A DNA stretch of 64,000 nt from Symsagittifera roscoffensis (Eukaryota; Xenacoelomorpha; Acoela; Convolutidae): assembly GCF_963678635.1 (NCBI RefSeq), contig NC_087065.1:62212754-62276753 (forward strand). Direction: 5' to 3'. The position numbers and the translations under genes are program-made. Numbering within the stretch: the stretch's first letter is position 1; each line of letters begins with the position of its first letter. Shown piece by piece: positions 34,801-46,900 of this stretch. The notes under the pieces are model-generated. The model was given only the letters and a program-made list of their open reading frames with translations, was not told the origin of the DNA and searched no databases.

Positions 34801-37800
34801 CACTGTCGAAGGAGTCCTCTCAGGAAATGGACACCTCGAAAGCCAAAATATCCCATCTGGAAAAGGAAAACGAGAGGCTTAAGGAAGAAGTTGTAAGTTT
34901 TGGTAAACTCATTTCGGACAAGACAGAGGGCACGGAGTTGAAGGGCGAGGTGGAACGGTTGATGAACGCTGTAAATGAGCAACTGAAGCAAAAGAACGAA
35001 GAGGTTTGTCATGTTTATTAAGGAAAAATTTATAGCGAACGATGTTGAATTAAATTTGTAAAGAAATAGAAATCTAAAGCGCAAAAAAATCAAATTTAAT
35101 TTTTTTGCGGTTTTTTCAATTTTTTTTTCAAATTTAATTCAAAATTGTTTGCTAAAACCAAAGGCAAATTACGCTATCCAATTAAAAAAGTAGAACTGGC
35201 GCGGAAAATGTCACGTAAAAAGAGGAAAAATTTTCTTCGAGATATATTTGAATTCGAAAGTTAAAAAATGTTCTATTTTTTTTTATTTCCTTGTTTCATC
35301 GACACTTTTCCAAGCGCCTATTGGCTATGTTTGATTCTTTTTTGTAAAATTGACTCATCGCCTTTTGAGAATTGCTCTTAATTGTTTTTTTCCGCTGTCA
35401 TTTAGAACTCGCAGCTAGAGCAGAAGATTGCAGCTTTGGAGGCTGAGAAGGCTCGCAAGGAGAGAGAGGAGAGGGAGAGGGGAGAGACGGAAAGTGTGCG
35501 TCTTCAGGGTACAATGACAGACGATTGGGTCAATGAAGAGGGGGAGATGATGATGGCGTATCAGTCGGCCAAGGACACCAACAGATTGCTAGAAGCACAG
35601 CTGCAAGCCATGACTAAGAACTTCAAGCTACAAGAGAAGGAATTGCGGGACGAGATAGGGAAGCACAAGAACGAAATAGAGAAGCAGCAGCGAATCATCT
35701 CAGAGGTAAGGGTGTATTTAAGGAACGCTGGCAGGCTGACCACTCGAAAACTAATCGGGATGTTGGACAACCTAGCAGCTTCCGCCAATTTTTTTTTAAA
35801 CGGCTTTGAAGTGAAGGAAGCTCACTTCTGAAATACACAATTATCAGGTGGAGCTGAAAGTACCATCTGAGATGGTAAGTTTTAAAAAGGGGTAGCAATA
35901 AAGTACTCTTAATCAAAACAAAATGACATCGTATGGCAGGCGTAGCCTGGGAACTGTCAGATGGTGTCATCTGTTTTTAAGAGTAATGAACGTAGTGAAG
36001 ACTCTTTTATAGGCCTTGATGAATTTTTTTGTTTTTTTTTCAGAAAAAAGTCTTAAAATATTAATGCACTTGCTATAATGCACTTTTTGAGTTCAATTGA
36101 AATTCATCTGCTGAAAATGACGTAAATAGCACTCTCCAAATACGAACGTGGAAATGGAGCAAAAACGTGACCGATTTCTATTTCGAAAAGGGAATTTATT
36201 TTAATATTTTCAGCGGAATAAAAATGTACCTTTTCTGCAGTTATCTCAAATAAGCTTAATTGTCTCAAAAAAACGCCAGTCATAATTTTTTTCTCGAAGT
36301 TTAAAGAGCCTTATGGTCATATACTTTTTTCGTTTAATTTTGAGAGTTGAGGTTTGTTCAAACAATAGTTTTTAAAAAAATTGGGTATAAATTATTAAAT
36401 TTGGTGTCAAATTAAAATGGGTTAAAACCTCACTCAGAAGTTGTTTTTGAAATTCAAAGAGCTTTCTCCTGATGTTTTTCCTTCGGAATTCTAAAGTTGA
36501 AAAATGTTCAAAAATTCAAAGTTTTTTTTCGGTTTGCTTTTCTTTTTACACAGTTCCAACCTTCTTTTGGCTATATTTCATTTTGGTGCCTTTTTTGATT
36601 ATACGAACGCCTTAGAAAGTTAGTGAATTAGACATTATACACACTATTTGTCTTCGAAAAGGGAATACAAACAAAAAAAATCAGATAAGATTTATTTTTC
36701 TGATTTTTTTGTAGAAAAATTTTTTGATTTTTCAAAAACTTTTATTTGCCAAGGACTTGCTAAATAAAGCTTCAAAACTAGTTTTCCGAAGTTAGAATAT
36801 GTTTTTCACTACTCGAATTAAAAATTTTAGTTTTTATTAGGCGTTATAGCTCCCTTTCCTCGCTTGAAATTAGGCTGCGGCTAAAACCTGCAAACCGTTT
36901 TTTTTTTTTTCAAAATAGGGACAAAATTTGGTATTTAAAAACCTATTATCCGTATAACGATTGACAGGTTTTCAAAAAGAAATATAACTCAACCCATCCC
37001 GATAATTCTTTAGGTGACTGATTTTGCGTGGAAAAATAGAAAAAAAACTCAACTCGTCTCCCATTTCAATAGTTTGAACAAAAACCATACCACACCAAAT
37101 GACAGGCCCTACATTTTTTCGTGGGTCGGAACCATTAAAACTTTAATGATAGTGGCTTTGTGATTGCAGTACTCGCGACTAACCGCTCGAGAGCGTATAG
37201 AGCAGACTTACCAAGTGGAGATTAATAGACTGCAGAGCGACAACATGGTACGTGATCGAGCCCCGGTTCCTGCCTGTAACCCCAAAACCCGCCCCACCTT
37301 CTCTCTTGGGAGGGGGGCGTTCTGTGGACTTGCATGTGTATCTGTGTCTTTCGTGGGTCTGCTTACCGTGTATTGTGTGCCCAGCATCTATTATAGAATT
37401 TCAGCATGCTTAACAACACATCCCTTAAGCTATTTGTGTCGAACAATCCTTTTGAGCTCTTTTACTGGAAATACAGCAAAAATTAAATCGACAAAACGGA
37501 ACTTTGTATTTGAGAGAACTGCTAGCTACGGTTGACGTACATTCCATCTTAATCAATCAGATCTATCGATACCTAATTTGTAAATAGATAATTTATTCAG
37601 CAAAGAACGCTTATTTTAGCTAATAAAACGCTTACATTATAGCCTATTTTTCATCATCCTTCGAGCTTCGAAATCGTCTGACGATGTGTACAGTCATCAC
37701 AAATGTTATCTGATTTCACTCTGTTAATTGAATTCTGTTTTTGTTTTGACTATTAGTCTTGTTTTATATTGGTTGCGTGATAATCGGTAGTGCATTTTAG

Positions 37801-40800
37801 ACTTATATTAGCAATTTGCTACAGAAGCAACCCTAAAGTATGGAAAGTTTTAATTATTGCTTCTGGTTGTGTTCTTTTTCTGCATTTTAAAGTCAAGTGA
37901 ACTTAAGTTCAGTGTTATGCATGTGTCTGCAGCGTAGGTCTTGTTTTGCAGATTGCAGCCAAATTCAACATTGATCCTAAAAACAAAGCACTTGTGCAGG
38001 CTTTGTCCAGTCAGGCTGTAAGTTCTTATCTTAGCTGCTTCAAAATGAGAGTGAGATCAACTTGATCTGAAATTAGTTTCAGTTTTTAACAAATTGAGAG
38101 AAAAACTTACTTGCATTGGAATCTCAACAAAATTCCATCTCTACGTCTTTCTGATTGGACAACTTTATGTAATCAAAGATCATTGCTTCGACTGTTTTCA
38201 TTTTCTGTCTTGAAGAACTTTTGTTTCTTAAAAAAGTGATAATGTTGGGCTGCTTTTTTGTAGGATTTGAGGGCAGTGATCGACTCCCAGGACAAGATAA
38301 TAAAGAAGTTGCGAAAGCAGTCTAAGGGATCTGGATCCACTGGGAAGTCCTCGGACGACGAGAGTGGATCCAGGAAGAGCGACACTCCTTCGGGATCACC
38401 GATGACTGGTCGGGGCGCCTCTATGGCAGGCGCGGGAACCAACAGTATTGTAGCTACAAATGGAACCCATGGCAACAGAAAGAGTAGCATGCACCAACAG
38501 CAGATATTCCACGGAATGCTGTCATATGCGAAGAGCGACGAGCAGAGTCTGATAAGAAACCTCATCATAGATTTGAAGCCAGTTGTGGCTGCCACAATGA
38601 CCCCGTGTTTGCCGAGTTATGTAATCCTGATGTGTATAAGGCACTGTGACCACTTGAATGATGATTTCCGGGTGAGGTCTCTGTTGCACGAGACAATCAA
38701 TGGAGTCAAGAAGGCTATCAAGAAGAGATACGATGACGCAGAGTGTGTGTCTCTTTGGCTGTCTAACTGCGTGATGCTTCTTCATCTGCTCAAGCAATAT
38801 AGTGGAGAGGAGGTGCTTTTTCGATTTCAATATAAAAACAACTTGGAAATCTTACAACGTTCATCCTAGGTTTTCAAAGTATATGCTGTCGAGAATTGTG
38901 TGGCAATAAAGTACTGAAAGTGTTTTGTTTTAAGATCTACATGAGCAAGAACACTGACCACCAGAATCAGATGTCTCTACGCAACTTCGATCTTACAGAG
39001 TACAGAAACATCATCAATGACCTTGCCATCCAGATCTACCAGAACCTAGTGCGCATCATCGACTCCAAATTGCAACCCATGATCGGTTGGTTGTATAAAA
39101 TAGCAGATCTAACAGGGTTTATTTTTTTTTACAAATGGCCTTCAGACATCTTTTTAAAAATTAATTCGATTATTTTTGTCTTGGCGTTTGATTGTTCAAA
39201 AGAAAACATCATAAGAAGCTTGTTAGTGTTTTGATCTTACAGCAAAAATGTAATTTCCTCCAAATTTCCTTGTGGAAATGGTTTTCCATGGTTGAATTCA
39301 AATTAGGATAAAAATCACATTTTCAAAATGTCTAATCATTCGGCCTAGCTCGTTTACTTCAAAATGTTAATGAGCTTTCCCTGCCCCACATAAATTAGTC
39401 ACATGATCTCCTAATTTTTCACTGCCGTTAGTATCTAACTTGATATTTGTATTGTACGATGTATTCAGTTCATGTTATCTACCCTCTTATTCAAAACCCC
39501 GTCTAGCCTAAAGTCTTTTTCCTTTTACATGTGGTGTAGATGACATTAATATATCGGGCGTTATGTAATAGCGTTGTGTAATGAAAAGACAATGACGTAG
39601 ATTACATGCAATTTCTTTACCGTTACATGCAGTTTCTTACTGTGAATTTTTGCCCTTATGCTGCTATAGTAAAAGGCATGCTGGAACATGAAAGTGTTTC
39701 TTCCCCTGCCGCCTTCACGGCAACTACAGCCGCGCCAGTAAAGTTGAAAACAGATTCGCTTATAGCGACATACTCCGCGCAGAAAGCACCCGCCACCACC
39801 AGAGAGCCTGCAGGTGGGCTGGCGATGTCGATCCCTAGATCGGGTAAGGGTAAAGATTGTCATGCGTGTAAAGGTGTGAATGAAACACGGATTCGGGTTA
39901 ACGATACATAGCTTGATATCGATTGTCGTCGATAGGATATAGATTATCTATCGACTGCAGACCTCTAAGATGAGTAGCTATGTTCGCTGGTTTGGTGTGT
40001 TTTTGTGAGCATGTGGTTGGGTGGGTACTGCGACAAATCGCAACAATAAAGCTCGTAACAAAAGACAACTCGCAAAACTTAGGAAAGCGAGTTTAAAAAT
40101 TAGTTTGTAACTTAAGAATTTTGGTTTAAGGTCGCCGGTGGGCACGCTATGCGCGCGTCTACGCTTCGCGGCGATGGCCGGCTCTAAGTTTTGTCTTTAG
40201 TCCTACCCTCAGTTGTCAAGCACGTAACACGTTGGCGCGACTCTGAGGTGAGAATATTGCGAGTTGTCTTTTAATGCGAGTTGTCGCATCACGGGTTGGG
40301 TGCATTTGATAACCAAACAGATTGAAGTTCCAGAATTTGATGCTGACTTAAATTGCTGATTTGCAGTGCTGATTTAAATTATTCTGACCAAACGAATAAA
40401 ACTTGAATATTAAAACGCGTTTTTCTCAAATTGGGTCGATTTAGACAAAAAATGAAGAAGACAAAACTTGTTTAGAATTTCAGCAGAATTAATGTAGTGC
40501 AATTTAATTTGCTACATTCGGGTTCAAAATTTTAACCCGAAACCGATCATTTTTGGCTTCTTGTAGTCAATGTAAAAATACACCGGAATTATCAAATCAA
40601 CTGCTGATAAAATTATACCAAAGTGAGTGTCTTATGTAGCCGAACCAAGTTGAAGAAGAATTTAATCTTTCAAAATTTTTATAGCTAAATTTATTTATTC
40701 GTTTGATATCCAAAAAGTGTCATTTTCCTATAAAAATTCCAATTTTTAATTTAACAATTTTTAAACGTTTTGCTCAATTTGATGGAAAGTTCTTCACTAT

Positions 40801-43800
40801 TGTTCGGCTAAATAAGACACTCCTTTTGGTATAGTTTTATTAGCAGTTGGTTTGGTAGTTCCGGCGTATTTTTACATTGACTAAATAAAGTCGAAAATGA
40901 TCGGTTTTGGGGTAAAATTGTGAACCCAAATTTCGCAAAATAAATTGCACCAAATTAATTCTGCTGGAATTGTAAGATTTGCTTGTATCATTTTTATCTA
41001 CAATCAACTCAATTTGAAAAAAAAAACGCGTTTAAATTGCAATCTTTATTCGTATTGTCCGGTTAATTTGAATCAGAACTGATGAATTGGTTTGATTGTT
41101 TTGCCAAAATATGCGTCCAAGGTTAGATAGAATTTCATTGCAGTATAATCGAGGCTTGTGCACGGTTTTGAGTGTGAACTTGTGACTGTTTAAAAGGGAA
41201 ACGAAAGGTATTTTGTTTACTAACAGATTAGAATCAGTTAGTAGAGCTATTTAAATCAGTGATTTTACAACATTTCAGCTATTAGTATTTGACCGAAAAA
41301 AATAACAGATTGTGACGTGCGCTTAAATTGTAAAGTGAGTAAGTTCCAAATTTTTGGTGAATTTTAAAAAAATCATATTTGAGTTTTGTCTCAAAAATTA
41401 TGTGAAATTGCACCACTGTCTAAGTTATGTTTATCCTTGCGATAAGCAAGGGTATGGCAATCGGATACTAGACTATTTTCCCGTAAATATATTTGTTCAC
41501 TAGATCTCCTTTGATAGAAGATCTCCAGTTTCACCCAAGTTGGCTTTAGGAGCTGTAGTTTTGGCTCTACAAGTACTGTGTATAGAGTTAATGAGTTACT
41601 GGATCTACAGCTGAAAAAATTCTCAGATGTGAATTGGTTTTGTTTGTAGGTTTAATTGATTTCATTTCAATTTTTGAAGCGACATTATTATTTTTGAGCA
41701 ATTTTATTTTAAACCCATTCTAGGTGATGGCTCAGTATTGTTTTAATTAGTAAATTTTTGTTTCGCAATTTGTTTTGTGTACGAAGATATTTGGCGGTTG
41801 CTGCACGAGACCCATGAGTGTTTTTTGTCTGATGTTTTGAAATTATAAATTTTGGTGTTTTTTTTTTCGTTAACTGGCGTCTTTTTTTTAATTGTTATTT
41901 TTTAAGAGTAATGAACGTAGTGAGTGCTCTTAAATACCTCTTGCTGATTTTTTTTTGTTTTTTTTTCAGGAAAAACTATTAAAATTTGCTCACGCTCAAT
42001 TTTGATTTTTCGCGGTTTGACTTGTGATTTCTATTTGAGTTCAGTGCATTTCTATTGTTAAAAGGAAGGCAAACTCTACTATCGTACAGCAAAATTGTAA
42101 AGGTCACGAAAAAGTTATCTAATTCTAATTTCGAATATGTAAATTAATTATCAGATTCCCCAGCGAAATAAAACTCTTACCTATTGATCCAGTTTTCCTA
42201 AATGGGTTGATTTTAAGAAAAAAAAATGTCCATCATAAATTCTACAAATTCAAAGAGATTTAAGGCCATCTATTTTTTTCTTCGAAATTCAAAAGTTGAA
42301 GATTTTTGAAAAAACAAGTTTCCTTGCGTTCATTACTCTTTTCTAACTGTCAGTTGGCTATGTTCTGTTGTAGTTTAGTTTAGCTCACTTACAAATGCGT
42401 ATTAAATTAATAATTGACAAGATTGATCTAATGGGGTTAACTCTATAGGCTTTCAGAGTTTTGTAGATTTTCAGCAAATTCTTTTTCGTGGCTATTGTTA
42501 AAAAATTGTGTGTTTTCAATTTTTTTTCCTTCAATTTTTTGTTTATAGCAAGCAAAATATCGAAAGTACCTGTTGATACCCCTGAATGTTCTTAAAAGTC
42601 ATGCAGTGTTTTTGGTTCCAAGATTTTGAGCCAAGTTGTTAGGTTTGGATTTTAGGACCGAAACCTCGCATTTTCCTTGTCCTTTCCATCTAGTAATAAG
42701 AAAGAAATAAAGGCTGATAGTGTTGCCTGAATTAATTAATAGGTTTCTATAAGAATTGCCGATTTTTTTTGAGTTTTCAGGCGACTATTTTTTCAATATA
42801 ATTCATTTTATTTTATCTTTTTTTTTATACGACCATCATTATCTTGCATTTAATTTTGTATCGCAAATTCAAATCAAATCCTAGTGGATAGGCTCATTAT
42901 AGTGCTGCCAGATTACTAAACTCCCCATAGATAAGTTGCATGGGAAACAATTGAAACTTTTGTTCCATAGTCTCTGGAATGTTGGAGAATGAGGGTCTGA
43001 ACAAGATCATGAGCAGTGGCAAGGCCTTAGGAGGAGGGGCAGCCACAAAGAGGGCAGCCAGTCAAGGCGAACCAAACAAGAAACCGCAATACACTCTGGA
43101 CACTATTCTCAAACAGGTAACATGTGACAGCAATCAGGTTGTGGCTTAAATGTTAAGGCAGTTTAGTCCACGTCATCTGATGAAGATAGAAATTGTTGAT
43201 TTTAAATTGTCGCTAGTTGAAATTGTTGATTTTAAAATGTTGCTAGTTGGTGAGATGTCTTTAATTTCCGATCGTTTCAGCTGTCCATTTTCCTCAACGT
43301 GTTCTCGAGGCACTCACTGGACTTCGATGTCGTAAAGCAGCTGTTCAAACAAGTGAGTTATAAGCTTCCTCAAAATAATCAGTCCTGAATGAAAGATGCG
43401 GGTATAGCGGAAAGCTTGCATGCTTGCAGTGTGCGATAATTGATTTTATTATACGTTCATTCAGACAAAAATATCAAACCTAAGTTTTCAATGAACTTCA
43501 AAAGTTTTCAATAAATTTTTACCCTTGCGATTAGCAAGGGTATTGCAATCGGATACTAGTTTTTCCCGTAAGAAACGTTGTTCGCATGACTCATCGACGC
43601 CTGGTGGTTCATGAATTCAAATTTTTTATCGTCTCCTGCACACTTAGCTTGGAGGTAACGACGAATACGCCTGGGGCGTCAAAGGTCCAGGGCTCGTTCG
43701 AATCTGACCAGGACCTGATTTTTTTTTCAAACGGTTCAAAAAATTTCATCCTATTATTTGTCTTATCTTTTTTCAGCTTAGTTGCCACATCTAAGAGTTG

Positions 43801-43902
43801 TTCATTTTTGCTGTAAACAATTTTCACTGTAGTTGCTTTAAGTGTTTTAGCCGAATCGAATTTTTTTACATTGGTTGTAACTTTTTCAACGCGATATATA
43901 TT

Positions 43903-43956
<54 letters not shown>

Positions 43957-46900
43957 CTCATTTTTTGTCTTTTTTTGCGGCTTATGTGTTCGGAGGGGAA
44001 GGGATACTCAAATTTTTTTTATTTATTAGAAGTTTTTATTTAAAGTTTTTTCGGCATGAAAGGTTTCTGCCCAGGTTTTTTTCTGTTTTGTTACCCCTTG
44101 GTCAGTCTTGTTCTGATGCTAATTTGCATTCTATTGATGTGGAATGTTTTTTCAAAATTATCTTCATTCATTTTGATAGATCTAGTTGGTTTTATAGTGA
44201 TAAAGCATCGGTATTACGCTTAATATCGATATTATGATTTTTCGGCTTTCGATTAAGCTCTCGGTGTGTATAACAACTTGATTTCAGTACATAAATGGCT
44301 TTTGTGGATACTATTTGGGCAGTACATTTATTTTTCCAATAAGATTTTGGTTGATTTTCAGCTAATTGGCTGTCGGCTTTGATTCTGTCGGCTTATTTAC
44401 CTAATATTTTGTTTCTTATAAATTTCCGATATTGTTTATGAGATCTTAAAGTCTTTGGCTCCAAATTTAAGTTTTTGAATGCTCAAATTGAACACCACTT
44501 AGATTTTCTGATTTTCTAAATATATTTGAACATAAAAAAACTTATTTTCTATTTTTTTTTGGTTTTCGAGTTGTTTCTTCAACGATAGCAACGTTCGAAT
44601 TCTTCTTCGATATTTTTTAAGTGTCGTGCTGTTTTGATCCTATACTTGTTGTATCGCAATTGGTGCGAAGCTCAGCTTTACCTCTGTAAAAAAAATTTAT
44701 TCAGTTAAAAAGTAAGTTTTCACTTTAGCTTTATTAAATGCAAGGAGCACGCTGGTTTTAAACAGTCCGTACAAAAAAAAATCAGAAGAAACCGCAAAAG
44801 CAGTCCAATACAAATCTGTCCAAGGTCACTCGTCCTTTTTGACCGAAAGGTAGCGAAGCAAAGTGTATTTGTACGAATTTTTTCAACCTAATTCGCAAAT
44901 AAAAGTGCTACTTTTGGTGGCGTTTTTGAATCGGTAGGCTGCGGTAGCAGTATAATATCATATGTGCGTCGACATTTGATTTGTAAAAAGTTAACACAGC
45001 TGATGTAATTTTATGTCATCAAATGAACCGAAAAAAGTTATTTGTTTCAAACAGCAGTACAATGATAAAAAGCTCTATTTAGAAACTTTCCAACTTAATG
45101 TATCTCGCAAGTTTTTTGAAATGCATAATTTATACATAATTTTAGCATAATTTATACATAACATAGCATTATGCTTTCCAATTTACAACAAGCAAAATTT
45201 CGTCCTTTTGTATTTAGTGCTACTTTTGCTTCATCGAATTGACAATTTATTAGCATATGTAGCTGCATTATTTGTGACTAGTTTTTGGGGATTTTAAGTA
45301 CCCGTGGCTGAGTGGTTATTGAGTGAGACTCAAGTTTGGCAGGTCGCAGTTTCGAAACCGACACATAGCCGAGTTTTGCTAATTCGAAGTTTATTTCTGC
45401 TTTTTCTTATTTCATTTGATAGAGCTGATTTTCGGTCGTGTTCTCGCAGTTGTTTGCGAAGCGCAGCTTTGCCTCTGTCTATTATGACGTCGACAAAATT
45501 ATTTTGTGCTTTGACATCAAACGTGAGCAGAATTAACTATCAAAGAACAGGAAAAGCAAGGATGCTTGCCGTTCACTAATTTAACAAAATCGCTATTACA
45601 TCCTTCTTAATCGTTGTTCCAATGTTCTATGCCGAACCTGTTAAATCTACCAATGCAAGTGTCCTCGGAATAATCGAAGATCGGTTGATGTCTGCAGATG
45701 CCATACTTCGGAGAAAATCACCGGCAGCTAGGACGTCTTCTTTAGGCAGAAATGCTGTTGCGAGATTTAATCGAATGTGCTCCCGTAAGTTTAGTTGAGT
45801 GTTGTGATAAATGGTGGGGCCTGATGACTGAGTTTGTGGTTAGTCACCGACTTATGGGGAAGAGGCAAAACGTATTGGAATTTATTATTGCAATTGATTT
45901 TCTTACAAACACTTCGAAGTCAATTGTAATTTGTTTGGAAGAATTGACTTTTAAAACATCACCAGGAGGTAAAACGATGATTCTTTTTTTTATAAGCAGA
46001 TGGTAAACTATGGGTAAAAGGCATCCTTGAATTGATATGTATTTAATGCCTAGTTGATAGAATATCTTGGGAACTCTAGAAAATGTAAGTTGGACAACGA
46101 GTCAGCGGTCATTTGACGTAAATCCAACCCTTGTAACGTTGCAAACACAACCATCCGCCTTTCATGCTGTAGAGCTTTTTGCTTAGACAGTTGATAAAAC
46201 TGCTCGTCATTCTGTGCTACATCGTTATGCCCGGTAATGCAAACTCTGTTAACAAAGTTTGCTCCCATTTTTGGTTTACTTCTTTGACTTCTGTGTATTT
46301 CTGTTTGTGGGATAACGTTCGCTGGACTGCCAAATTGTTGTTTTGGCGATACATCAGAAACTGCTGCTCTGCTTGGGTAATTTTTCTCACTTTGTGTTTT
46401 TGATGTCACTAGGGCCGAGAATTTGACAGTGATCCTTAGCGATTTTAACCGAATACATTTTTGGCTGAACGCGTTTAATAGAACTGCTTTATGTAGAGTG
46501 CATCGGAAGGGAGTTATCCGACATTGTTTGATGTTTAATATAAGACAAGAAATTTGTTCATGGATAAGTCATTCATAGTTTTCATTTGAGAAGAAATTTG
46601 TTCATGGATAAGTCATTCATAGTTTTCAATTGAAAAATCATTTGCTTCGCTGGTACGTGAATTGTGGTACAAACATTTGCAACTGAAAAATTTTTAGCAA
46701 CTAGTTTTTCACTGACTAGATGTCTAAAAAGCGTCCATTTTTGTTGATGCGTATTAAAATTTTGCTAATAATAATTTTGCTATGATGTTCTGTCGTAAAT
46801 TGATAATTTTCCGTGATGCTAACGTATCAACCAGATGAATTATCACAAAAATTTTTGTTCCTTTAGCTGACAGGGTTGATACCAGAATTAATCCGAAAAT

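Noticed and set aside
38522-38830. - strand ORF opposite myosin exon 17
   Set aside because: It is a shadow of the conserved globular tail coding strand.
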